A stretch of DNA of 43,959 nucleotides from assembly GCA_001931905.2 (NCBI GenBank), contig MSJI02000854.1, positions 1 to 43,959 on the forward strand, given 5' to 3'. The position numbers were made by a program, and so were the translations under genes. This stretch comes from Cladosporium sp. IMV 00045. Taxonomy: Eukaryota; Ascomycota; Dothideomycetes; Cladosporiales; Cladosporiaceae. This document shows positions 11,474 through 21,900 of this stretch, piece by piece. Below the pieces are notes generated by a model. It was not told the DNA's origin. It did not search any database and was given only the letters and a program-made list of their open reading frames with translations. Position 1 is the stretch's first letter. Each line of letters begins with the position of its first letter.

Positions 11474-13009
11474 ATGTTGTCACTTACCACCCTTGCGCTC
11501 GCAGCACTTCCCTATGCTGTTGCCCAGAGCAGCAATGACGAGCAGGTCCTCGGCGTGTACATGTTCCATCGTCACGGTGACCGAACAGCAAAGATGACAC
11601 CACCGGCCAATTTGACCACCTTGGGTTATCAGCAGGTCTACCAATCCGGACAATACTACCGCAACCGCTACGTTACCGATGATGCCGAACTCCGCATCAA
11701 TGGCATCGAAAGCGACATCGTCAAGCAATCTCAGATCGCTGTATCCGCACCTGAGGATGATGTCCTGCAACACTCGGCCATGGGCTTTGTGCAGGGACTG
11801 TACCCTCCCGTTGGCGACAGGCTGGCCACTACCACTTTGGGCAACGACTCCGAGATCACCGCTCCATTGAACGGATACCAACTTGTCTCTGTGAGCGATG
11901 TCGACCAGGGTACTGACAGCGAAAACAACGCCTGGCTGCAGAGCGCTACTGGCTGTGGCCAAGCTACCGTCAGCTCGAACGAATACTTCTCCAGCAAGGA
12001 ATACAACGACTTGCTGGACAGCACCAAGGACTTCTACACCAACCTGAGCCCTGTCGTTGATGGCGTCTTCAACGAGAGCCAGCTTTCCTTCAAGAATGCT
12101 TACACCAGTATGAGTCTCCAATTCGAATTTACAAAGATCTCTGACTAACATTTCCCAGTCTATGACTACATCAATGTCGCACGCATTGACAACACCAGCT
12201 TCCCCAACTCTGACATGATCACCGACGATGTCTTCGACAGGCTGAGCTATCTGGCCAACGTCCACGAATGGGGTCTCGCCTACAACGAGAGCGAAAGTAA
12301 AACCGACAACGTCCGTGCCATCAGCGCTATGGTTCTTGCGGGCGAGATTGTCGAATTCCTCAATGAGACCATCACCAGCGAGGGCAAACAGAAGATGGGC
12401 GTCCAGTTCGGCGCCTACGCTACTTTCGCCTCTTTCTTTGGTCTTGCTGATCTGGAGAAGGTCAACCCGACCTTCCGTGGCGTCGCCGACTACGCTTCTT
12501 CCATGGCCTTCGAGCTCTTCACCAACTCCTCCGACAGCGTCTCTTCCGACAACTACCCGTCCACCGACGACATCTACGTGCGTTTCCTCTTCTCCAACGG
12601 AACCGCCACGAACGAGTCAGAGCCGGTTGCGTACCCGCTCTTCGGCTCCGACCGCGATGTCATCACCTGGGACGATTTCACCGCTGGCATGGACAAGTTC
12701 GCCATTCGTAACAACGAGCGCTGGTGTGACATCTGCGGAAACACCGAGGGATCTTGCGCTGCGTACGCTTCTGATGCTTCCAGCAACGGCGGCTCAGCTT
12801 CTGCTTCTTCCAGCAGTGAGCGCAGCGGCAACGGCCTCAGCCCCGCCGTGAACGGAGTCATTGGCGCCATGGTCACTCTTGCCGTTGTCCTGGGTCTCGA
12901 GGCGTTGATCCTTCTCGTCGGCGGCTTCAGAGTTGTGAGCAAGAAGAGGCTCGCATCTACCAACCCCGTTTCGCCCGTGAGCGGTGGCGAGATGAAGAGT
13001 GCCGCTTAG
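11474..13009 (+). CDS. Membrane-anchored histidine acid phosphatase
   Basis: Two exons (11474-12107, 12159-13009) encode 494 residues. Histidine-phosphatase (branch 2) enzymes remove phosphate from monoesters through a phospho-histidine. Seen: an 18-residue hydrophobic signal peptide ending AVA-Q; the catalytic motif RHGDRT at residues 33-38, with His34 as the expected nucleophile; several Asn-x-Ser/Thr sites; a Cys cluster (WCDICGN...C) after the catalytic domain; a Ser/Gly-rich linker; and a single C-terminal membrane helix followed by a basic tail (KKR). This layout predicts a secreted-side enzyme anchored at the cell surface or vacuole. The usual second catalytic His-Asp/Glu motif is not obvious; HEWGLAYNES at the start of exon 2 is the best candidate. 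Substrate is unknown. The gene is convergent with the SDR gene, 87 bases away. Confidence 0.87.
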
Positions 13010-13096
13010 TCGGGTGAAGATCGATCAAGACGTATGACGAGAAAAGGGATAATGCGGACACGAAGTCGAAACCAAGAAAAAAAGCTCTGACCAAAA

Positions 13097-14040
13097 TTAT
13101 GTACCAGTCCGTCCCGTGGGCTGGCCTTTGCCACCGTCCTCTCTGATGTGCGTCTCAAGCTCCATTTTCCCATTGCCCTGACTATCGTAAAGTTGCCAGC
13201 ACTCCTCGGCGATATTGGTAGGATTCGTGTTCCATGCCTCGCAGGTGACGGTATCGTCCACCATGACCAGCCCGCAATGCACTCCCCGCGAACGGAGCTG
13301 GTCGTTCAGGCTGTGCACGATGTTCTGCTGGGCCGACTTACACACTCCCAGGGCGAAATAGTTCGGTTCCGGCGCGTTGGCTAGCCAGCCGCTCGTCACT
13401 ATCAGTGCGGGTTTGTAGGTTTTGTCGTGTGCTATTTGTAGCAGTTTCGGCATCGCCCATTGGGATACCGTGTATAGCGCCACGACCGAGAGCTCGAGGT
13501 TCATTCGCAGATCCGCTGAGGATTCGTCTAGTATCCAGGTCTCTCCGGTTTGTGCTGCATTCTGTGACATGTAAGTTAGTCTCGAAGGCACTTCACGCGT
13601 GGATAGAGTCGTGTAATGTAAGATTGATTGTGAAATATGTCGAGCAACGACTTTGTATAGGATAGCAATAATTGAGACATACTGCAATCCGTCAGCAAAA
13701 ACACAGTCCATCAAGCAAAAACACCAGGAAACAAAACCCCAAGACCCATACCAAAATGAACACATTCAATCTGCGTGCCCCCAAGAACAAACTCGATATC
13801 ACGCAGCGCCCGCTCCAAGTCGGCCGGCTTGGTCAAGTCCACGGCCACCGTGCTGACCTGAGTCTGCGGCGCGTTGGAGTAGACGATGAAAGCATCATCG
13901 CTCAACCTCGTCGCGTTTCGAGACAGCAAGACGACTTTCTCGAAGCCTTCGCGGACGAACCGTGACGCCACATGCACGCCGATGCCAGGGCCGGATCCAA
14001 AGATCACCAGAGCGCCGTGGCATGAGCCGTCGACGGCCAT
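13097..14040 (-). CDS. Atypical short-chain dehydrogenase/reductase
   Basis: Two exons (14040-13752 and 13554-13097) encode 248 residues. A Rossmann NAD(P)-binding fold is clear: a beta strand followed by the glycine motif GSGPGIG at residues 15-21, then a basic LSRNATRL segment and a DLTKPADLE block. Strand 6/helix 5 reads LIVTSGWLANAPEPNYFALGVCKSAQQNIV. In classical SDRs this holds YxxxK; here Tyr and Lys are seven apart, so the catalytic Tyr is displaced or absent. Related fungal SDR-like proteins share this feature, and enzyme activity is uncertain. The intron (13555-13751, 197 nt) is long for this window. The acceptor at GCAG was chosen because the upstream CACAG acceptor breaks phase. 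The N-terminal half looks complete; the middle junction is the least certain part. Confidence 0.75.
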
Positions 14041-14457
14041 GATGATCCGTGGGGGAATTGGAGGATTGCCGATGAGAGGCTCGATGCAGGAAGAGGATGT
14101 TACATTGGGAAAGATCGTAGGAATGGTTCATATACGTGATTTGTTTCTGCAGCCCTGTGGTCAGAGACAGCCGTTCCAAGATGATGACGATTTGCATCAC
14201 ACTAATACGGGCATTTCTGATGTTCTCACCTGCTCTCGTCCGCCTCCGCGCCCCTACATCTAGCGTGTAGCCTTCCAGCCGTGTGAAAAGCGAGAGCATG
14301 ATGTTAACTCGGTCGATCAGGGTCCCACAGATTAGAGAATCGGGAGAGTGCTGAACAGCTGGCAGAGCTCACCCCGACGTTCAACCATCTGTTCGCCCAC
14401 CAAAAAAGTTCATTTTGGTAAATCGGACAAAATCAAAAAAAAATATCTGGATGCTCA
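14041..14457. other. SDR upstream region and space to the tRNA gene
   Basis: No gene seen. It contains the SDR promoter side and, at its right end, the Pol III terminator of the tRNA gene, which is transcribed leftward towards it. Confidence 0.5.
14435..14443 (-). terminator. Pol III T-run terminator of tRNA-His
   Basis: Nine consecutive As on the + strand give T9 on the transcribed strand. They begin 14 nt after the mature 3' end of the tRNA, as expected of an RNA polymerase III terminator. Confidence 0.8.
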
Positions 14458-14551
14458 TGGCCTTACCGTGATTCGAACACGGGTTAGTACGGACGTTGTC
14501 TTCCTGGATCAGGCTCCACAACGTACTGTGATACCCCTACACTATAAGACC
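14458..14551 (-). tRNA. tRNA-His (GTG), with a 23-nt intron
   Basis: Read on the minus strand, 94 nt fold into a tRNA with a 23-nt intron (14493-14515), leaving 71 nt. The acceptor stem GGTCTTA/TAAGGCC pairs fully with one G-U. The D-arm has stem GTG/CAC. The anticodon stem GTACG/CGTAC is perfect, with loop TTGTGG + C and anticodon GTG. The variable loop is TAAC. The T-arm CCGTG-TTCGAAT-CACGG is perfect, and the discriminator base is A, as in yeast tRNA-His. The intron sits one base 3' of the anticodon, the canonical nuclear position. It carries ACAAC, which pairs with the anticodon region GTTGT, as pre-tRNA introns usually do. Internal Pol III box A (TAGTGTAGGGG) and box B (GTTCGAATC) are present. 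CCA is not encoded. The extra G at position -1 is added after transcription in this family. Confidence 0.85.
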
Positions 14552-15478
14552 TTCTCTGATGCATCTGAGATGATGCAATTTCTTGTCTTGTAAATCATGT
14601 AGCCTTTGAATTTCATGGCTGAGCAACCAAAGATCGAGTGGAATCCTCTATTCTATGACCCAGTCAGATATTTGTCACCAGAATGTGTCATTGAGTTGAA
14701 AACTATAAACGATATCAATTGTAGTAGACACTTGATTTTCTCTATGTGGTGACGAAATAAGAAATTTCCAGATGCCTCACCAAATCATTCATGTGAGAAT
14801 GGGCTTGGTGGTTCGAATTCTCTTTCGTCCAAGTATTCTTCGATGTGTCTATGATGAGGATGAATACACTCGAGACAATGACGAGCAAAGCAGATCGAGG
14901 GTTCAGGACCGTAGAGCTCTCAATATATACTATGTTGAAAGGACACTTTATTAACATGCTGGATGTCTCTTGTTACTTGCTATAGGCTTCAATACATTAT
15001 TTAGGGTTAGGGTTGGGGTTACACTGGGATCAATCGTATCTGCTCGCCTCGACAGCTATGTGAAAGAAGTTCAGGCAGAGATGTACTTGCTTCGACATCT
15101 ACAGTATGGCAGTTCGCTTGATCCCATGTTCTCTTTGGCTGCCTAGGTAATTTTATCGACACGATTGGTTTGCCTGTCGTGTCGACCAGTCTCCGTCGGT
15201 TGGCATTTCATACTAGTTCCTGGAGTAATCGCGAATGGTCACAATAATAATACATGATCATTCTGAAAATATGAGCCAACCAATAGAGCCACCGCTGCGG
15301 ATCCAATCAAGTTATGTTCTGTTGTCGACTCTTTCAAGCTGCGATAGGTGGAATCGACCACCGGAGCATATGCGTGCCAATAACCCACTGAACCTCGGCT
15401 ATCCGCCGGAAACACTTCCAACTCACTCCAGGTTCTTCCGCCCCAGAGGCGGAAAACACTACGAACAACACCTCCGAA
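14552..15478. other. AT-rich intergenic region, 0.9 kb, tRNA to Zn2Cys6 gene
   Basis: Visibly more A+T-rich than its flanks and full of stops in every frame. Apart from the telomere-like motif at 14999-15028, nothing is recognised. The composition change next to a tRNA gene could be the eroded remains of an insertion, but no terminal repeats or transposase fragments can be seen. Confidence 0.4.
14999..15028 (+). repeat. Interstitial telomere-like G-rich motif
   Basis: Two and a half telomere-type units (TTAGGGTTAGGG then TTGGGG) are followed by a fourth G-run at 15026-15028. The four runs, at 15004-15006, 15010-15012, 15016-15018 and 15026-15028, satisfy G3N1-7, so a G-quadruplex on the + strand is possible. 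It lies about 450 bases upstream of the Zn2Cys6 gene. Too short for a chromosome end; TTAGGG repeats can also bind Tbf1/TRF-type proteins. Confidence 0.6.
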
Positions 15479-17729
15479 ATGGATGACAATTCTCTCCCGG
15501 CCTCCAAACGTCGACGTGTCACTCGAGCCTGTGATCACTGCAAGTCGCGTAAGCGACGCTGCAACGGCGAAAATCCATGTGCGTATTGTACCGATCATAG
15601 AGCGCAGTGTACGTACGATGCTCCATATACGCGTGGAAAAACCGATGCGCGACCATCACCAAAAGAAGCGGATATCTTGCTTGCTGGGGTGTCGAGTCCG
15701 CCGAATCTAGCAAGATGGCCTCGAACGTCTCTCAGCCAGGCGCCTGCCAACGATGCCAACAATGGCGATGGTACGCTCAGCAGCAGGGCAAGATCTCCAG
15801 CTGGAGGCGAAAGCGCTGCGCCTTTGGGACAGCAGTATCTGGGACCTACGTCTCCATTCTCGGTATGTGTCTCTTTCTAATGATGAGTCTGTTGGCTGCT
15901 CTGGAGCTGACAGAGAAAGTTCATACGTCGAGCTTCACGTCGGTTTGGAAATCTGAATGCAACGACCGGCACGTCCGCATCTGTATCGGAGGAGGCGAAA
16001 CATGAAGCCTCTATTTTCAGCATGGGCGACCGACACTTTGCGAATGTTGATCCCTCGTCCCTTGTGATGCCTGATGAAACACAAGGCATGATCTTCGTCA
16101 ACAGGTACTTCGACTTTGCTATGGCGACCTATCGATTCTTACACCAGATGACGACGATGAATTGGCTGTCACAGCTACAAGACGATATCTCCAAAAAAAC
16201 TGAAACGTTGCCTCCGATTAAGAAAGCCATTCTACTGCTGGTGTTTGCCACCGGTACCTTATACAACGTTGACGACAGTCACGCTGTTCTCCCGGAAAAC
16301 GAGGGACCGGAGGGGCTTCGCCTTGCTGGAGAGCGATACTATCAAGCAGCACAACGAATTATTTCACATGAGACTGGACCCCTCCAGCTTGAATCAGTCC
16401 AGGCAAGACTTGCTTCGACACTGTATCTCCTCAACACCTCTCGCCTCAACGAGGCGTGGTATCTGTTTGGCACCACATATCAACTGATCATAGCTCTGGG
16501 CCTACACAGAAAGAGTGCCGCATCAGAGCTTCACAAGGATTATGTGCTCTCCGAATGTCGGAAACGAACGTTCTGGTCTGCCTATACGATTGATGGCTAC
16601 TTCAGCGCCATGCTTGGACGACCGCCCTTTCTCCACGACGAGTTCGTTGACCAGTCATACCCGGAGCCTTAAACGACCAGGACATTACTTCAGATGCAAT
16701 CTCTAGGAAGTCAAAAGGCATTGATTGCCTTATTATTGCTTCAATAATCCACGCAAAGCTAGCTCGAGTCGTAAGAAGAGCCTTAAGAGACCAATACATG
16801 TCACATCAGGTCAGCGAGGAACTACAAATTCAGAAAGCCGCAGAGATCAACGACGAGATCGCCAAGTGGCAAGACAATTTACCAATTTTTCTTTCTGGCG
16901 CCATCAACCCGGCCAGTCTGATACCGGTCTTTCGTCGTCAAGTCACCGTTCTTAGAATGGCATGTGCCCATGCCATCATGCTGGTGAATCGCCCCTTCAT
17001 ACTAAGCAGGAACGCCCGACCAAAAGATGTCCAGCCGCACGTGGAAGAGTGTCTCTCGGCTGCTAGGCAGATGCTGGAACTGGTGTTAGATTTCGTCGCT
17101 GACAACCACATGTTTCAAGGGTTTTGGAAAACACAGGCATGTTGACTGATCGAGATGAAAATGCCATTGTAATCCTGCTAACGACATCGATAGTACGTAA
17201 CGTTCAACGCACTATCAATAATCTACGTCTGGATCATTCAGCGCAAGATTGGTCGACTAGCCAATGTTGCTTCGCAATACGGAGAAGCGGAACTCTTCAA
17301 CATCGCAGAAGCGGTGCAAACCCCTCTAGCCAAAGCAACACAAGGCAATGCCCCAAACCTGCGATACACCATAATCTTGGGAGAATTGCAGCGAGAAGCA
17401 AGACGTGTGATCGGCCCCAATTCATCGAATGGCAACCCCAGCACCTCAAGCTTATCCGGCACTCACGACTCGAGCAATGCAGACATTCTGTCGCCGGGAA
17501 CCGAACAGGCGCCTGCCTCATTAGGTTCAGCTGAGTGGGATCTGGGCAGTATGGACTTTCCGCTCGATCCAAATCTTTGGATGCAGCTGGATTCTTTCCC
17601 TTTCAGTAAGTCCTTTGACATTCCCATGTTTCGAATGAAGACCACGGTGGCTGACCCATCACAGCAAACAGCCATTTCCAAGACAATTACGGACTCGCCG
17701 CTGGTCCAAGTTTTGACGGGCACTTGTGA
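15479..17729 (+). pseudogene. Zn2Cys6 transcription factor with fungal-specific TF domain, one frameshift
   Basis: Exons 15479-15862, 15914-17136, 17194-17605 and 17665-17729 would encode about 694 residues. The DNA-binding domain shows all six zinc cysteines (18, 21, 28, 34, 37, 44; C-x2-C-x6-C-x5-C-x2-C-x6-C) behind a basic RRRVTRAC start. The middle holds a fungal-specific TF regulatory domain, with RLAGERYYQAA, LGLHRKSAA, SECRKRTFWSAYTIDGY and LGRPPFLHDEFVDQ. At 16668/16669 the frame breaks: EFVDQSYPEP is followed by TAA, while LNDQDI continues one frame over. A single lost T explains it. Intron 3 (17137-17193) begins with GC instead of GT, and only that choice keeps phase. Targets are unknown; the neighbours do not form an obvious regulated cluster. 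The domains are otherwise intact, so either base-calling error or very recent loss is possible. Confidence 0.82.
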
Positions 17730-18963
17730 TTCGAGTCGCCGATAGAACGATATCGAAATAATGGAATTCATGCTCTCAGCGGCATGGTAGTCCTCTTGCA
17801 CGACACTAACATATCCCAAATTGGGTACCATATGCAGCTTCGATCTGAAGCCCTCACCAAGGCTGTGAACAGATTGCCGGATGCAATGGATTGTGAAAAA
17901 TTCTGGTAGGCGTGACAGGGATCATGATTTTTGCAGTACCATAGCAGCTTCTTTCATCGAACATTCCATTGCCCTACATGGACCCTTGGCGGCAGTTCAC
18001 GAGTGGAATGTCATTCTCTGCACAGAGCTCGAAATCACTATGCGCCGGTAGCAAGTCTTGGGCTCGTGGCCACAGGGATACCAAACACGGCACTTGACAC
18101 CTGTTTGCCCTTGGGTCAAGTGAATTGGTGTGTTTGATCAATCTTTTCCGCCGAATACCCATTTATTTGTTACTTCGCGGGCGAGTCAACCATCGCATTT
18201 TCTCGCCTCGTGAATCGCATAGTCTACAAGATGGGCCGGGGCGCTGCATATCCAGACCGATTGGGGTGAACAATGAGGATAGCGCGCGTGTGAAGCCAAG
18301 CTACGTGCGTTGGGCACTCTCTTCAGTTGAGTAAGTCGTGCGTGCAATGTGCGAATCTGGCATATGATGCGTCGGAGATGCAACCGGATATGCTCGCTTT
18401 GGCTACACAGTCGTCCGGCAAACAGGTACCGCCCTCTGATTGCGTAGGGCTTGGGTACATCTTATGGTGATCTAATCCACGACGAGAGGGGCGACGAGGG
18501 GATGCAGGCAATTGTGGAGATGACAGTTGAGGCTTTTCTAAAAGCATTTTACGCACGTACCAAAGCCATCTCGGCTGCTGTGCGGTAGTGCCGTCATCTT
18601 AATATGATGCCGAGGACGCGACTCGTATTTCGAACGAATCTTCTCCTTTGCAAAGAGACCTGGATTGCTGGCGTGACCTGGAACAGTCGACAGACCGGAG
18701 TCGTTACTGTCTATCTCGAAAGACTCGGTCAGTGGCGTGCTTCTGTGCGACCCGGATCGCGCCCCCATGCATAGAATCGCATATTAATATGCAGATGCTT
18801 ACTGCTATGGATCGATAATACACGCGATATAGCTCTAACGGCCGACCCTGGCCAACCGCTCTTGGAGCACCAGAGGGACCCAGTCGATCCAGCAACCCTG
18901 CTACCACTCTACTGGAAAGCCTCTTCATTGCCGGTGCTATATCCACTGCTCATATGGCCCGTC
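17730..18963. other. Intergenic region, 1.2 kb, upstream of the RasGEF gene
   Basis: No gene, RNA or repeat recognised. It should hold the 3' UTR of the transcription factor and a long promoter for the RasGEF gene. The RasGEF frame is open upstream to about 18862, but that stretch has no ATG in frame. Confidence 0.4.
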
Positions 18964-21900
18964 ATGGACCGCAGCGCGTTCACACGAAAGCGCACGCGAG
19001 ATGCCCCCCAGCTCGTCAGACCTTCAACTGCCGTCCTGACCACCTCCGAAAAATCGACTACATCCCAGAGACACGCAGTGCGCGGCAGATCGCATACAGC
19101 AGACGAGGTCCCGATCATCAGGCCGAATTCTGGCAAGATAAGGAAAGCAAGAGACAGCAGTGAGATCACACGGGCGAAGCGTGGCGACGCGAGCGCCGCG
19201 CCGCAGGAAAACATGACGGCCGCAGAGGACGACAGAGAATCGCAGCATTTCACTGTGGGAGGAGTAGGCGCTGGAGGAACTCTCTATTTGACACCGAGTC
19301 GAATGCCTCCACCATCTTTCTCGCTACGCCCTCCGACTTCTAGTCAGCCCGCAGAGAGGGTAGATTCCTTCAAGACGATATGGCCGAGCGGCAGGGCTAG
19401 CGACACGTCGCTTACTGGAGGCACCGCGCGCATCAAAGGCAGTTCCTACGACCATACTGTACCCGTGCCGCCAATCAGCCTGGCTAATGTCACTGCGAAA
19501 CGCCGTCCTCGAAGCCATTCCTTTTCTACACTGGGCGAGAAAGAGAGGTCTCGCTCGTCCACTGTGGGCTCATCAGACATCCAAGACTTTCGCTACTTTT
19601 TAAATGGCAAGAGACGTTCGCAGAGCCAGCGGCCGCAAAGCACATTGAATCTCGGAGAAGGGCTTCTCAAGCTCCACATACCTCACTACAAACTCGGGAC
19701 CCCCAGATTCAGCGATAGAGGGACCGCATATTTGCACAATTCAATGTACACAACTACGACCGAGGATGCGCACTCGTCGATGTTCTCTCGCTCTGAATTT
19801 GAACAACTCTTCCCGGCGCCGCCAGGACGCCCTATGAGCGGCTCAGCTACGCCAAAAGGACCTCAGCGCGGTGGTCTACAAGGATTTGACAGGACGCCTC
19901 CAAGGAATCGCATGTCATGGCTCGCGCACTCCGGGGTCAGAACTTTTGTCTTTGAAAAGATTCAAGCCAACCCAAATGATCCCTCCACTGTGCGATTTTC
20001 GGCAGAGACGGGCAAGATCACAGCTGCGACGCCGGCTCGCCTGATAGCCCAAATCACATCCCCTGATTTCTTAGATTACGAGCTTCTTTCGGACTTCTTC
20101 CTCACATATCGTGGATTTCTGTCTCCCGGAGATCTACTTGAGTTTCTTCTCGCCAGAATGAGATGGGCGCTTGGCGATGCGGCCGATTCTGGACGCATAG
20201 CACGCGTTCGGACATTTGTCGCCCTGCGCCATTGGATCTTGAACTATTTTTCGGACGATTTCTTCTATAATCTTGGTCTCCGACAACGTTTCTGCGACCT
20301 CGTGAACCAGATGTGCAGCGAACTTAGCCAAAGACCGGATAAAGGAGGTGGCGATTTGAACATTTTGAGCGAGCTGAAGAAGTGCTGGAGGCGGCATTGC
20401 GCGACATTTTGGCAAACTCCCGACGCACTGGATACTGCTCCGGAGGCAATCATTCTGCCTGGTGGCGACCAAGAGGAATGTCAGTGTCGGGCATCTCTAA
20501 TGGATCCGCATTCACACGCAATGCAAGATCGCGTTGGTGATTCGCAGCAGGCTGCTCTAGCGCCCCAAGTCGCTGCCGAGACCGGTATGCATAGCGAATA
20601 CCATCATCGCCACTCAAGCATGGGCGTGGGAGAATCGATGAGAAGCCCTATCGTATCGATGCAAACACCCGGCTCGCCCATGAGCGAACTCAGCATGCAA
20701 GTTGTGTCCTGTTCAGTACCATTCTTCGGCGGAATACGACCATCAACGAACCCTCTGAGAAGGGCTCTTACACCCAAGCCTGTAGGATCACGCACAAACC
20801 CACCCAAGTCACTTCATCAGTCCAGACCCTCGCATCAACATAAACGTAGTGGCAGCTTTTCGGATGCCCTCAGAGATGAAAGAACACCACTCCCATCCGC
20901 CAAGATCGATAGCGAGAACCTGCGAGAATTACCAAACATGACCTTGACAGCCGGACTCGCACGTGGCCTTATTTTGCAACCATCTACCGCTCAAGTACAA
21001 GTTCCTGTTCTCCGGAGTCCTGGCCCGCGCGCACCGGAAGCTCGAAAAAGTGGGCGCACTCCCGCGACTGACGAGCACCTCAACGTGCGAAACAGCCAGC
21101 AACATATGGGCGTGAAGAGAATCGTCGGCGATATGCGCAGGGTCTTGAGCACTCGAAGGCAGAACCGATCGCCGGCTCGCAGCAACAAATCTGGCAGCTC
21201 ATCTGGCTCAAAACCTTCAGACCCTCCAGTTGAGACACAATCAGAGGAGAGATCAAAGCCTGTCGTTACCTTCGAATTACCAAAGGGCCCGATTAGACAC
21301 GACATCCTCGGAGAAGCTGCAGCGAAAGCTTATCGAGATGCCAAAGACGGGCACAATGCGTCAAGAGACTCACAAAGCACGCCTCAACCACCAGCTTCCG
21401 CGCACGATAGCGTCAAGCCTGACGATGTGGGACTTTTGAAACGATCCAACGCTGACAGGGTATTCAGTCAGGTCACTGCAAGCAGTCAGTCGATCATGAT
21501 TGTCGATGCGACCGGTCCACAGGAGATGCCTGTCATTTCACAAAGTCTGCCATCGGTCAGTACCTGGTCTTGCACAATGACACCAGCACCTTTGTCATCT
21601 CGCGTTCCTGGCCACGAAAACGAGCAACATGACTACTTTGGATATTCCTATCATGAGAACCCAGAAGACAAGCAACAGGTGCCACAAAACGACTATCGCG
21701 GATCTTCAGAGCCATCATTGCACGGCCTCCTCAGCTTACCCGAAAATTGGAGAACCACTCGCAGCGGCGTCCCATATGAATATAACCCAGACTCCAATCC
21801 ACCTGCTCGGAAATCCTCAGGCGTGCAATCGCCCATCTTCGAGATCCCGCCAATCCGGAACCCGATTAGGCGTGTCCCCGGCGGTGATTTGAAGAACGTG

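Noticed and set aside
11480..12265. 261-codon minus-strand frame opposite the acid phosphatase
   Set aside because: Shadow of the phosphatase coding strand; it has no family features and runs through the intron.
14800..14830. T-loop-like GGTTCGAATTC, possible second tRNA
   Set aside because: The flanking bases do not form a T-stem, and no acceptor or anticodon stem can be built around it.
14999..15028. Chromosome end
   Set aside because: Only two to three telomere-type units with coding genes on both sides; a true end would be longer and terminal.
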